NCBI RefSeq assembly: GCF_029893235.1
Contig: NZ_JARXWE010000005.1
Coordinates: 1-64,000 of the forward strand
DNA: 64,000 nucleotides
Origin: Dysgonomonas sp. PH5-45
GTDB lineage: Bacteria; Bacteroidota; Bacteroidia; Bacteroidales; Dysgonomonadaceae
Direction: 5' to 3'
Each line of letters begins with the position of its first letter. Positions within the stretch are counted from its first letter, which is position 1. This document shows positions 44,883 to 53,604 of this stretch, piece after piece. Made by a program: the position numbers and the translations under genes. The notes beneath the pieces are model-generated. The model saw nothing but the letters and a program-made list of their open reading frames with translations, did not search any database and was not told the DNA's origin.

Positions 44883-45773
44883 TCAGAAAACTTTTACGTT
44901 TATATACTTGCCCGGATTCTCTTTCACGTCCTTGAGCAGTAAAGAAGCGTTACCTATCGTTACATTGAGGCTATCGTACAATTGGCGGTCATTAAGAAGC
45001 AAACCTAAAGAGTTATCTTTTTGGTTCAGCTTAACCGACAGTTGTTCAACATTTTTCAGTGTTGCATCCAAAGAATTGTATGTAGAATTCAAATCCATAG
45101 CATTCAGCTTAGAACCCATCGCGGCTACATCGTTCGAGACGGTTTTCAGATTGCCTGTAATTACAGGCACATCTTTATTGACCGATGCCATCAGCACATT
45201 TAGTTGCTGCGTAGATTGCTTAATATTTTCGGTAATTGCCTCCGCATTGTTTACAGACTGCATCAAAGCCGGACTATTCACAATATTGTTTACCCCAACC
45301 AAGATAGAATCTATTTTGGGCAACAGAGCCACAAATTCGGGTATCATTTGTGTAGAAACAGCTTCCATGGCTCCATGTACGCGCGAACCTTCTATTATAT
45401 CGTCGGTTGTGTACATTTCGGTTGTAGCCAAGTTTTGCTCTATCATAAGGGAGGCATTTCCCAACAACGACACATCAAGCCTCACCTTGCTGCCTTTAGG
45501 TATCCGCACTCCTTTATTAAGGTTCATTTCTACATTTACCTTGTTCGTTTTTTCGTCCAAATGCATAGACGAAACCAAGCCAACTTGAAATCCGTTAACA
45601 ACAACCGGACTCGAAAGTGTTAAACCGGTAACATCATCAAAAGCCACAATGTACGAGTTTGTGGGCTTAAAAATATTTACACCTTTCAGAAAGTTAATCC
45701 CGAAATACAATATAAACAAGCTTACTACAAAAGCAATTCCTATTTTTACTTCTTTCGATGCAAGATTTTTCAT
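44883..45773 (-). CDS. MCE/MlaD family lipid-transport protein
   Basis: A 296-residue protein anchored by one N-terminal helix (12-30, IGIAFVVSLFILYFGINFL). The MCE domain spans about 36-115 (YIVAFDDVTGLTLSSPVVVNGFQVGLV). A long helical C-terminal region (140-285) is rich in Asn and Ser. MCE proteins form rings that move phospholipids or hydrophobic molecules across the periplasm with an ABC permease (MlaE/F), which is not in this window. It starts 12 bases after the amidase gene, so the two are one transcript. Confidence 0.9.
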   Translation of the reverse strand: MKNLASKEVKIGIAFVVSLFILYFGINFLKGVNIFKPTNSYIVAFDDVTGLTLSSPVVVNGFQVGLVSSMHLDEKTNKVNVEMNLNKGVRIPKGSKVRLDVSLLGNASLMIEQNLATTEMYTTDDIIEGSRVHGAMEAVSTQMIPEFVALLPKIDSILVGVNNIVNSPALMQSVNNAEAITENIKQSTQQLNVLMASVNKDVPVITGNLKTVSNDVAAMGSKLNAMDLNSTYNSLDATLKNVEQLSVKLNQKDNSLGLLLNDRQLYDSLNVTIGNASLLLKDVKENPGKYINVKVF

Positions 45774-45785
45774 AAATTTTTATAT

Positions 45786-47042
45786 CTATTTGATTCTGAC
45801 TCCATTCTTAAATTTAACAATAAAAGCATCAGTAAATTTTTTGCGAACCTCCTTCTGGATACGCTGTGCCTCTGCTATATCGGTGGTTGCTCCATAAGTA
45901 TATTTATATGCCGCCCCATCTTTATAGCAACTAACTGGGGTTAACCCCTTTAATTGACTTGAGTTGACCGGTAACTTAGAATTCGCAACAAGAAATTGCA
46001 CACGATATTCTATTGCATCGATGGCAACCTTAGAGCTATTTGCTTTTTTTGTTTTAGGCTCTTCCGTTTTCGCTTTTTGTGCTTTATTTTCTTTCCGTGA
46101 TTCCACAGGTACAGAAGAGGCACTTGATTTGGCATTTTTATTTTTAAGCGCTTTAGAAAAAGTGCCGCTATCCTTACCGGCCGACGATATCTTTACTTCC
46201 TTTGGGGAAGTATCTTCTACCGAATCTATTGCTATTGGCTTATTCTCTTTTACTGTTTTAGCAGAAGGTATTCCACCTTTTTTCTTGTCAAATTCTTTTT
46301 TATACTTTATAAAAGCATTGTAGATAGAAGTTGCAAAAACACGTTTTCCCGACTCGGATGTAAGATAAGCAGCATCCGTAGGGTTATTTATAAAGCCTAA
46401 TTCTACCAATACACTTGGCATGCTTGTTTGTTTCAAAACCCAAAAACCAGACTGACGAACCCCCCTGTTTCCTTTCTTCGACATAGAAACCATTTGCTTC
46501 TGTACCATTTCGGCAAAATCGAGGCTTTGTTCCATGTATTTATTTGTCATAAACTCAAATATGATGTACGACTCGGGCGACTGCGGGTCAAAGCCTTCAT
46601 ATCTGGTTTTATAATCGCTTTCCAACAAGATAACCGAGTTTTCGCGCTTAGCGACAGCAAGATTTTCTTTTGTTTTAGCTAATCCCAACAGGTAAGTTTC
46701 GATACCCGTAGCACTGGTGGTTTTCGCATCGGTTGCATTCACATGAATGGAAATAAACAAATTAGCTTTTGCTTTATTAGCAATAACAGGGCGTTTATAT
46801 AAATCGACCGTGATATCGGTTTTGCGTGTATATACCACCTTTACATCAGGGCAGTTGCTTTCTATAAGTTTGCCAAGTTTGAGCGCTACATCGAGCGTTA
46901 TATCCTTTTCCTTTATTTTTCCTCTGGTGGCTCCACCATCCGCCCCTCCATGTCCGGGGTCTATAACAAGAATAAATTTATCGTTAGCCAACAAAGAAAA
47001 CGACATCAGAAAACAAAAAAAGAATGAAAGTAATTTTTTCAT
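45786..47042 (-). CDS. N-acetylmuramoyl-L-alanine amidase with SPOR-like C-terminus
   Basis: A 418-residue exported cell-wall hydrolase that cuts the bond between muramic acid and the peptide stem. A signal peptide (1-19, ending SLLAND) precedes the Amidase_3 domain (20-245). The zinc and catalytic residues are visible in IDPGHGGADGG, KEKDITLD, SIHVNAT and LVELGFINN. A Lys/Ser/Ala-rich linker (255-340) is followed by a C-terminal SPOR-like domain (345-418, YRVQFLVANSKL ... YKYTYG) that would bind denuded glycan at the division septum. A TATCTTTG box on the reverse strand (47059-47066) may be its -7 element. Confidence 0.93.
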   Translation of the reverse strand: MKKLLSFFFCFLMSFSLLANDKFILVIDPGHGGADGGATRGKIKEKDITLDVALKLGKLIESNCPDVKVVYTRKTDITVDLYKRPVIANKAKANLFISIHVNATDAKTTSATGIETYLLGLAKTKENLAVAKRENSVILLESDYKTRYEGFDPQSPESYIIFEFMTNKYMEQSLDFAEMVQKQMVSMSKKGNRGVRQSGFWVLKQTSMPSVLVELGFINNPTDAAYLTSESGKRVFATSIYNAFIKYKKEFDKKKGGIPSAKTVKENKPIAIDSVEDTSPKEVKISSAGKDSGTFSKALKNKNAKSSASSVPVESRKENKAQKAKTEEPKTKKANSSKVAIDAIEYRVQFLVANSKLPVNSSQLKGLTPVSCYKDGAAYKYTYGATTDIAEAQRIQKEVRKKFTDAFIVKFKNGVRIK

Positions 47043-47131
47043 ACGTTACGAATTAAGACAAAGATAAATAATTGATTATTACTTTTTGATACCCTACTTC
47101 ATCTTCAATTCTTTATTCATAAGCTTATAAA

Positions 47132-47172
47132 AAAGCACAAGAGAACTTTCTTCCTAAGAACTCTTGTACTTT
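47132..47172 (-). terminator. Intrinsic terminator of rny
   Basis: On the reverse strand AAAGTACAAGAG (47172-47161) pairs with CTCTTGTGCTTT (47143-47132), 12 bp with one wobble, followed by a T run. It sits just after the rny stop. Confidence 0.8.
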
Positions 47173-47182
47173 CATACCTATT

Positions 47183-48712
47183 TTATTTGGCAAAACTTAC
47201 AGCCCGGGTTTCTCTGATTACTGTAATCTTAACCTGTCCGGGGTAAGTCATTTCATCCTGAATTTTCTTAGCTATTTCGGTCGATAGGCTTTCCGTTTCT
47301 GTATCGCTTATTTTATCTGCGCCCACAATAACCCTCAACTCGCGCCCTGCCTGAATGGCATAAGTTTTCAGCACACCGGGGTACGAAAGGGCCAATTGTT
47401 CCAAATCGTTCAGACGTTTGATGTATGCTTCCACTATTTCGCGGCGGGCTCCCGGGCGAGCTCCAGATATTGCATCACACACCTGAACGATAGGTGCAAG
47501 CAAGCTGGTCATTTCAACCTCGTCGTGGTGCGCTCCTATGGCGTTGCAGATATCCGGTTTTTCCTTGTATTTCTCGGCCAACCTCATACCCAATATTGCG
47601 TGAGGCAATTCCGGTTCGTCGTCAGGCACTTTACCTATATCGTGCAGAAGTCCGGCACGTTTCGCTTTCTTGACATTCAAGCCAAGTTCGGCGGCCATTA
47701 TGGCACAAAGATTTGCCGTTTCGCGAGCGTGCTGTAACAGATTCTGTCCGTAAGACGAACGGTATTTCATTCTACCTACCATACGTATCAGTTCCGGATG
47801 CAATCCGTGGATACCTAAGTCGATAGTAGTGCGTTTACCTGTTTCTATAATCTCTTCTTCAATTTGCTTCCTTACTTTAGCAACCACCTCTTCGATACGA
47901 GCCGGATGTATACGTCCATCGGCCACCAGTTGATGCAAAGCCAAACGTGCCACTTCGCGGCGAACAGGATCGAACCCTGAAAGTATTATTGCCTCAGGCG
48001 TATCGTCTACTATGATTTCAATGCCCGTAGCCGCTTCAAGGGCGCGGATATTCCGGCCTTCGCGACCAATGATACGGCCTTTTATCTCGTCCGATTCGAT
48101 ATGGAATACAGTGATCGCGTTTTCAATCGCTGTTTCGGTTGCTACACGTTGTATTGATTGGATAACAATCTTTTTAGCTTCCTTGTTTGCCGTCATTTTA
48201 GCCTCTTCCATTATTTCATTAACGTAAGACTGGGCATTAGTTTGCGCCTCGTCTTTGAGGGCTTCAACAAGTTTTTCCTTAACTTCTTCGGCCGACAAAC
48301 CGGATAGGGCTTCCAGGCGTTCAACCTCTTGTTTGTGTAGTTTTTCGAGTTCTTGCTTTCTTTTTTCAACAATTTCGAGCTGTGCATCCAGATTTTCTTT
48401 TACAGCCTCTACTTCTCCTTTGCGGCGTTGCAATTCTTCCTGACGTTGGTTGAGTGTCATTTCCCGCTGCTTATTTTTGTTTTCGGCAGCTTGCATTTTT
48501 GCGTTTCGTGAGGTGGCCATCCGTTCAAATTCAGACTTCATTTCTATTGCCTGATTTTTCACTTCCAACAGCTTATTTTTCTTTATTACCTCAGCTTCGC
48601 GCTCAGCTTCTTCAAGTCTTTTCTTCACCTTCGAATTCGACACAAAGTTCAGCAGAACCCATGCCACAGCAATTCCTACAATGAAGGCTACTACACCTAT
48701 TATTATTTCCAT
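47183..48712 (-). CDS. rny: Ribonuclease Y
   Basis: A 509-residue membrane-anchored endoribonuclease that starts mRNA decay. It has an N-terminal transmembrane helix (1-22) and a long coiled coil (25-195) rich in Glu, Lys and Arg. A KH RNA-binding domain (about 200-265) contains [17 protein letters not shown]. The HD domain (about 325-420) carries the metal motif [19 protein letters not shown] and GAHHDEVEM. Length and order are the family's. It is expressed separately from the zapA operon, from which a hairpin divides it. Confidence 0.96.
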   Translation of the reverse strand: MEIIIGVVAFIVGIAVAWVLLNFVSNSKVKKRLEEAEREAEVIKKNKLLEVKNQAIEMKSEFERMATSRNAKMQAAENKNKQREMTLNQRQEELQRRKGEVEAVKENLDAQLEIVEKRKQELEKLHKQEVERLEALSGLSAEEVKEKLVEALKDEAQTNAQSYVNEIMEEAKMTANKEAKKIVIQSIQRVATETAIENAITVFHIESDEIKGRIIGREGRNIRALEAATGIEIIVDDTPEAIILSGFDPVRREVARLALHQLVADGRIHPARIEEVVAKVRKQIEEEIIETGKRTTIDLGIHGLHPELIRMVGRMKYRSSYGQNLLQHARETANLCAIMAAELGLNVKKAKRAGLLHDIGKVPDDEPELPHAILGMRLAEKYKEKPDICNAIGAHHDEVEMTSLLAPIVQVCDAISGARPGARREIVEAYIKRLNDLEQLALSYPGVLKTYAIQAGRELRVIVGADKISDTETESLSTEIAKKIQDEMTYPGQVKITVIRETRAVSFAK

Positions 48713-48757
48713 AAATTATTTATTCTATAAAATGTTTTTAATTAATGTATATAAAAA

Positions 48758-48806
48758 GCACTAACCGAAAGATGAAAAATTTCTTTGCTCATCTCGCAAT
48801 TAGTGC
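48758..48806 (-). terminator. Hairpin between zapA and rny, probable terminator
   Basis: On the reverse strand the 18-base arms 48806-48789 and 48775-48758 pair over nearly all positions (several wobbles, one mismatch; GCACTAA...TTAGTGC at the base) around a 13-base loop, followed by a T run (GCTTTTTAT). It ends the zapB-like/zapA transcript. Confidence 0.7.
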
Positions 48807-48827
48807 ATCTGTTTTTTAAGTAAAACC

Positions 48828-49136
48828 TTAAATAAATTTCTTCAAAAAAGCATCCAGTTCTTCGGTCAACAATTGTATTCTGGATTCAAATAGAAGACTT
48901 CTGTCTTCTAAGGCCGAATTTTCGGCAAGAGCCTGTATGGTTGTCATAGCCATACAGTCTTTCTCTTCCAGTCGTTCCCCTTTTATTCCCGAAAAGTGGG
49001 TTCTATACTGATTTGTTTTTTTCTCAATCGCATCTGCGGCATCTCGGTATTTCTTCTCTTCCGATCGTTTTATCCTTAACCGATATATTCTGTCTGCAAC
49101 CCGCAGTTTAATTATGAAATATTCTCCCACTGCCAT
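48828..49136 (-). CDS. zapA: Cell division protein ZapA
   Basis: A 102-residue FtsZ-associated protein. The N-terminal head (1-45) has the ZapA pattern (IIKLRVADRIYRLRIKRSEEKKYRDAADAI), and the long C-terminal helix (50-102) is the dimerising coiled coil. It bundles FtsZ filaments at the division site. It starts six bases after a small coiled-coil gene that probably encodes its partner. A hairpin ends the transcript before rny. Confidence 0.88.
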   Translation of the reverse strand: MAVGEYFIIKLRVADRIYRLRIKRSEEKKYRDAADAIEKKTNQYRTHFSGIKGERLEEKDCMAMTTIQALAENSALEDRSLLFESRIQLLTEELDAFLKKFI

Positions 49137-49142
49137 AACTTA

Positions 49143-49439
49143 TTACATTTTCAACAATGAGATACATTTATCAACATCTTGCACTAATTTCAACAACTTT
49201 GCTTTTGCCTTCTCAATATCAGCCTTATTGGCCGATGTGTATGACCGGGCAAACTTCACGTTGTTGTATTCCGATTGCATATCAGTAAACATAAGAGAAA
49301 TAGACTCGGCTTCTTTTTCTTTCTTTTTCAACTCCTCTTTAAGGGTATTATTTTCTTCCCTCAGAGAATCACAAAGAAACATTAACTGCCGCATTCTCAA
49401 CTCCAAATTCTGAAGAAGTTTTTCGTACTTATCTTCCAT
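49143..49439 (-). CDS. Small coiled-coil protein, ZapB-like by context
   Basis: A 98-residue helical protein with strong heptads (LLQNLELRMRQLMFLCDSL, ENNTLKEELKKKEKE). The start at 49439 (MEDKYEKLL) is chosen because a consensus promoter at 49458-49488 lies just upstream and falls inside the longer frame. It is next to zapA, six bases apart, and so probably works with it at the septum. The sequence is too generic to prove ZapB homology. It is conserved in position in Bacteroidales as far as I recall. Confidence 0.75.
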   Translation of the reverse strand: MEDKYEKLLQNLELRMRQLMFLCDSLREENNTLKEELKKKEKEAESISLMFTDMQSEYNNVKFARSYTSANKADIEKAKAKLLKLVQDVDKCISLLKM

Positions 49440-49457
49440 ACGCAACCAAAATGCATA

Positions 49458-49488
49458 CAAAAATAAAAATTGATTACGAATTGGCAAA
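49458..49488 (-). promoter_or_regulatory. Bacteroidota-type promoter of the zapB-like/zapA operon
   Basis: On the reverse strand: TTTG (49488-49485), exactly 19 bases, TATTTTTG (49465-49458). Both elements match the consensus; the start codon follows 19 bases later. Confidence 0.75.
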
Positions 49489-49522
49489 ATTATTACCCTT
49501 AAATTAAAGTTATAAAACAAAA

Positions 49523-49558
49523 GCTCCCCCAATATCATACAAAGATATTTGGAGGAGC
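49523..49558 (-). terminator. Intrinsic terminator of the winged-helix gene
   Basis: GCTCCCCCAATATC (49523-49536) pairs with GATATTTGGAGGAGC (49544-49558) with a small bulge. On the reverse strand TTTTGTTTT follows. Confidence 0.8.
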
Positions 49559-49583
49559 AATTTATTATCAGATATACAGCAAA

Positions 49584-49781
49584 CTACATAAGCCTCACTG
49601 TGATATCTTTACCTACTTTTCCGAATTCAACTTTATTTTCTCTGGCTAACCATCCCAGAGCTAAATGCAATTCTTTTTCAGGCACTTTTAATGCCACTTT
49701 AATGCCCCGCACAGTTTGTTCTCCTTTTGTTTCCAAAAAATCCCAAACCATACCGGCATTGTTACCAATCGTACTTTTCAT
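49584..49781 (-). CDS. Small winged helix-turn-helix protein (DUF2582-like)
   Basis: A 65-residue protein (start 49781) with a compact winged helix: helices IGNNAGMVWDFLETKG and TVRGIKVALKVPEKELHLALGWLARE, then a beta-wing KVEFGKVGKDITVRL. This matches the short DUF2582 family, common in Bacteroidota and of unknown function. The longer frame is excluded by a consensus promoter at 49827-49857. It is a single-gene transcript with its own terminator. DNA binding is likely but not shown. Confidence 0.8.
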   Translation of the reverse strand: MKSTIGNNAGMVWDFLETKGEQTVRGIKVALKVPEKELHLALGWLARENKVEFGKVGKDITVRLM

Positions 49782-49826
49782 GATTTTACCTAATTTATAA
49801 AATTTAACCACACTACAACAATAACA

Positions 49827-49857
49827 CAAAGATAGCAAAATATCCGATATAAACAAA
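49827..49857 (-). promoter_or_regulatory. Bacteroidota-type promoter of the winged-helix gene
   Basis: On the reverse strand: TTTG (49857-49854), exactly 19 bases, TATCTTTG (49834-49827). Both match the consensus; the ATG follows about 45 bases later. Confidence 0.75.
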
Positions 49858-49955
49858 TATACACGCTATAAAAAACATATTCCTTATCAAAAAGTCATAA
49901 ATATACAGAAATCACAAAAGAATCTGGCTTACACTTAGTATATCATATTTTATTA

Positions 49956-49963
49956 TATCTTTG
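49956..49963 (+). promoter_or_regulatory. -7 element upstream of the YhcH gene
   Basis: TATCTTTG matches TAnnTTTG exactly, about 110 bases before the YhcH ATG. A clear -33 element is not seen. Confidence 0.4.
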
Positions 49964-50073
49964 TTATTATATTCATAGCCGTACATGTGGTTAAACAATA
50001 GAGTTTTTTAACTATAAGTCAATAAATTAAACAGTTGAAACCATTGGTACGTTAAAAATTAAAACCTTGCTTT

Positions 50074-50526
50074 ATGATATTAGACAGCATTAAAAATTCG
50101 GATCGTTATAATAGTCTGCATCCGCTTTTCTCAAAAGCTTTTGAGTACATACGATCTTTAGATTTTTCGAATTTGGAGACAGGGAAAACTGAAATTCAAG
50201 GACGAGATTTGTTTGTGAGCATCAGCGAAAGCAATCTGAATAACGAAGAAGATGCTAAACTTGAAGTTCACAATAAATACATAGACATTCAAATCCCTGT
50301 AAGTAAACCCGAAGGATTTGGTTGGATAAGCCGTAAGGACATGAAAAATCCCAAAGACGATTTCAACACCGAAAAAGACGTACAATTTTTCAGCGACAAA
50401 CCCGAATCGTATTTCGATGTATGTCCCGGCAGTTTTGTTATCTTCTTCCCTGAAGATGGGCATGCGCCATGTATAGGGCAAGGGTCGGTGCTGAAAATAG
50501 TTGTTAAGGTTTTAGTAAAGGAATAA
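50074..50526 (+). CDS. YhcH/YjgK/YiaL family protein
   Basis: A 150-residue cupin-like beta-barrel protein (DUF386). It shows the N-terminal MILDSIKNSDRYNSLHPLF and a metal-site region with EVHNKYIDIQIPVS and FFPEDGHAP. Members take part in handling sugar acids such as sialic acid or in isomerising sugars, but the exact reaction differs between subfamilies. It begins a run of three sugar-related genes (YhcH, glgB, manA); the next ATG is 33 bases downstream. Confidence 0.9.
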   Translation: MILDSIKNSDRYNSLHPLFSKAFEYIRSLDFSNLETGKTEIQGRDLFVSISESNLNNEEDAKLEVHNKYIDIQIPVSKPEGFGWISRKDMKNPKDDFNTEKDVQFFSDKPESYFDVCPGSFVIFFPEDGHAPCIGQGSVLKIVVKVLVKE

Positions 50527-50559
50527 CCGCAAGAAAAAACCTATCCAGCACAACCCCGC

Positions 50560-52569
50560 ATGATGAACCTGATAAAGAACGACCCGTGGCTTAAACCTTA
50601 CAAAGAAGCTATCGAGGGCAGATGTAACTATGTTGCAGACAGAAAAAAAGCCATAACCCAAAACGGGAGGCTTTCTTTATCTGACTTTGCTTCGGGACAT
50701 CTTTATTTTGGATTACACAAAACATCAGATGGGTGGACATTTAGAGAATGGGCGCCAAATGCTACGGCTATTTATCTGATTGGTTCGTTTAACAATTGGA
50801 CAAAAGATGAAGAATACCGCCTCTCTAAGATTGACAACGGAAACTGGGAAATAAAACTACCGGCAGATAAACTTCGCCACGAAGATATTTTCAAACTGCT
50901 TATAGAATGGGAGGGCGGATGCGGTGAACGTATCCCGGCTTGGGCTACAAGAGTGATTCAAGACGCAGACTCTAATATTTTTAATGCTCAGGTATGGGCT
51001 CCCGAAAATCCGTATAGGTTTTCGGTAAAGCAGTTCAGACCCGACACCAACCCTCTGCTCATTTACGAATGCCACATCGGTATGGCTACGCAAAGCGAAC
51101 AAGTGGGTTCGTACAACGAATTCCGCATCAACGTGCTGCCACGCATCAAGGCCGACGGTTACAATGCCATACAAATAATGGCCATACAGGAGCATCCCTA
51201 CTATGGCTCTTTTGGCTATCATGTATCCAGTTTCTTTGCACCTTCGTCACGCTTTGGAACGCCCGACGATCTGAAACAACTGATAGACGAAGCCCATGCG
51301 ATGGGCATTGCCGTCATCATGGATATTGTTCATTCGCATGCGGTAAAGAACGAAGTTGAAGGCTTAGGCCGTTTTGATGGCTCATACAATCAATACTTCC
51401 ACCAAGGAGAAAGACGTGAGCATAAGTTGTGGGACTCGCTTTGTTTCGATTACGGCAAACAGGAAGTAATGCACTTTCTGCTCTCGAACTGTAAATACTG
51501 GATTGACGAATACCGTTTCGACGGTTTCCGTTTTGATGGCGTTACCTCCATGCTCTATTATAGTCATGGTTTATCTGACAACTTTACCAACTATCAGGAT
51601 TATTATAATGGTAACGAAGACGACGATGCCATCAGTTACCTCACTATTGCCAATCAGCTTATCCATGAAGTCAATCCCCATGCCATAACCATAGCCGAAG
51701 AGGTGAGTGGAATGCCGGGACTTGCCGCAAAAATAAAAGATGGCGGCTACGGGTTCGATTACCGCATGGCAATGAACATACCCGACTATTGGATAAAATC
51801 CATAAAGGAACTGAAAGACGAGGAGTGGAAGCCCTCGTCAATATTCTGGGAACTGACAAATAGGCGAAGCGATGAAAAAACAATTTCGTATGCCGAAAGT
51901 CACGACCAAGCTTTGGTGGGCGATAAAACAATCATATTCCGGCTTATCGACTCCGATATGTACTGGTATATGTCAAAACTGTACGGAAGTTCGCTTCGCA
52001 CCGACAGAGGCATTGCCCTGCATAAAATGATACGCCTTATTACCATATCAACAATAAATGGCGGATATCTTAACTTTATGGGCAATGAATTCGGGCATCC
52101 CGAATGGATAGACTTCCCGCGCGAAGGAAACGGATGGTCGCACAAATATGCCCGCCGCCAATGGAATCTGGTGGACGACCCCAACCTAAGGTATAAAGCT
52201 CTTGCCGATTTCGACAAAACAATGATAGAAACGGTGAAATCGGTAAAGGATTTTCAAAATACAACAATCTGCAAATTGTGGGATAGCGATTCTGACCAGA
52301 TATTAGCTTATCGCCGCGAAGATTTGATTTTTGTATTCAACTTCAGCCCCCATAAATCGTTCTCCAATTACGGGATATTGACTCCGCAAGGCGAATATGT
52401 AGTGCTGCTGAATACAGACAGCTCGGTATTTGGAGGTAACAACCTTGCCGACGATACCATCCATCATTTTACTCAATACGACCCGTTGTACGAGAAAGAT
52501 AACAAAGGTTGGTTGCAACTGTATCTGCCCGCGCGAACGGGAATGGTTTTAAGACTGCACAAAAAATAA
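50560..52569 (+). CDS. glgB: 1,4-alpha-glucan branching enzyme
   Basis: A 669-residue GH13 branching enzyme that makes alpha-1,6 links in glycogen. An N-terminal CBM48-like domain (about 50-160, WTFREWAPNATAIYLIGSFNNW) is followed by the catalytic barrel. The nucleophile Asp is in YRFDGFRFDGVTSM near 325, the acid Glu in ITIAEEVSGMPG near 382, and the third Asp in SHDQALVGDKT near 450. The C-terminal beta-domain follows. The start may be 50560 or 50563 (MMN). It completes the set with the debranching enzyme and glycosyltransferase at 4-7.6 kb. Confidence 0.95.
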   Translation: MMNLIKNDPWLKPYKEAIEGRCNYVADRKKAITQNGRLSLSDFASGHLYFGLHKTSDGWTFREWAPNATAIYLIGSFNNWTKDEEYRLSKIDNGNWEIKLPADKLRHEDIFKLLIEWEGGCGERIPAWATRVIQDADSNIFNAQVWAPENPYRFSVKQFRPDTNPLLIYECHIGMATQSEQVGSYNEFRINVLPRIKADGYNAIQIMAIQEHPYYGSFGYHVSSFFAPSSRFGTPDDLKQLIDEAHAMGIAVIMDIVHSHAVKNEVEGLGRFDGSYNQYFHQGERREHKLWDSLCFDYGKQEVMHFLLSNCKYWIDEYRFDGFRFDGVTSMLYYSHGLSDNFTNYQDYYNGNEDDDAISYLTIANQLIHEVNPHAITIAEEVSGMPGLAAKIKDGGYGFDYRMAMNIPDYWIKSIKELKDEEWKPSSIFWELTNRRSDEKTISYAESHDQALVGDKTIIFRLIDSDMYWYMSKLYGSSLRTDRGIALHKMIRLITISTINGGYLNFMGNEFGHPEWIDFPREGNGWSHKYARRQWNLVDDPNLRYKALADFDKTMIETVKSVKDFQNTTICKLWDSDSDQILAYRREDLIFVFNFSPHKSFSNYGILTPQGEYVVLLNTDSSVFGGNNLADDTIHHFTQYDPLYEKDNKGWLQLYLPARTGMVLRLHKK

Positions 52570-52578
52570 AATACTAAA

Positions 52579-53553
52579 ATGAATTTATATCCGCTGAAAT
52601 TTGAACCCATCCTGAAATCTCTCATCTGGGGAGGTTCTGAGATATGTCCCTTTAAAGGGATTACCCCTCCGCTAAACGGTATTGGCGAAAGCTGGGAAAT
52701 ATCGGGCGTGAAAGACAATGTATCGGTAGTTGCCAACGGCAGCCACAAAGGCCGGAATCTGGAAGATCTGATTGCCCATTATAAGGAGAAACTGGTAGGC
52801 AAAAAAGTTTTTGAGAGATTCGGCTCTACGTTTCCTCTGCTCATTAAATTTATTGACGCACAAGATAATTTGTCGATACAGGTACACCCCAACGACGCAT
52901 TGGCAAAGGCAAGGCACAACTCCTTCGGGAAAACCGAAATGTGGTACGTAATAAACGCAAAACCCGATGCTTTCCTTTATTCCGGTTTTGAAAAACAATT
53001 AAACCCTGACTGCTATGCGCAAACCGTAGCCGATAATACATTTATCGATTACCTTGCCAAACAACCCATAAAAAAGGGTGATGTGTTTTTTTTACCCGCC
53101 GGACGTGTGCATGCCATCGGGGCAGGCTCATTCATTGCCGAGATACAGCAAACATCAGATATTACATACCGGATATACGATTACGGACGCCTCGACAAAG
53201 ACGGAAATCAACGTGAGCTTCACACCCAACTGGCCAAAGATGCTATCGACTTCAAGGTATACAGTTCGTACAAAACCCAGTACACTCCCCACACCAACGA
53301 AGCCGTACTTGTGGAATCTTGTCCGTACTTCACTACAAACATCATTAATCTGAATAAGTCGCTAACAAGAGATTATTCGCAAACAGATTCTTTTGTTATA
53401 TACATCTGTACCGAAGGTGCTTGCAATATCACCGACAATAATGGCAACAAGTTGACAATAAAAAGAGGAGAATCTGTACTTATACCAGCCAGCGCGCAAA
53501 CTGTAAAAATTGAGACTGATGAAAGTGTTAATATCATAGAAACATTCGTTTAA
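52579..53553 (+). CDS. manA: Mannose-6-phosphate isomerase, class I
   Basis: A 324-residue zinc-dependent isomerase that interconverts fructose-6-phosphate and mannose-6-phosphate. Ligands are visible in SIQVHPNDALA (Gln and His near 95) and KTEMWYVINA (Glu near 117). The fourth ligand is in GRVHAIGAGSFIAEIQQTSDITYRIYDY near 175. It follows glgB by nine bases. It feeds mannose into glycolysis or GDP-mannose for glycans. Confidence 0.94.
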   Translation: MNLYPLKFEPILKSLIWGGSEICPFKGITPPLNGIGESWEISGVKDNVSVVANGSHKGRNLEDLIAHYKEKLVGKKVFERFGSTFPLLIKFIDAQDNLSIQVHPNDALAKARHNSFGKTEMWYVINAKPDAFLYSGFEKQLNPDCYAQTVADNTFIDYLAKQPIKKGDVFFLPAGRVHAIGAGSFIAEIQQTSDITYRIYDYGRLDKDGNQRELHTQLAKDAIDFKVYSSYKTQYTPHTNEAVLVESCPYFTTNIINLNKSLTRDYSQTDSFVIYICTEGACNITDNNGNKLTIKRGESVLIPASAQTVKIETDESVNIIETFV

Positions 53554-53574
53554 AAAATATTTAAACTATCTTTG
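53545..53574 (+). promoter_or_regulatory. Bacteroidota-type promoter of hemH
   Basis: TTCG (53545-53548), 18 bases, TATCTTTG (53567-53574). The -7 match is exact and lies 30 bases before the hemH ATG, partly after the manA stop. Confidence 0.55.
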
Positions 53575-53604
53575 TTATTCTTAAAAAAGTAATAAGCGTG
53601 TGCT

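Noticed and set aside
48713-48827. 6S RNA next to zapA, as in some proteobacteria
   Set aside because: The gap is 115 bases and holds only one hairpin with a T run; the long bulged helix of 6S RNA is not there.
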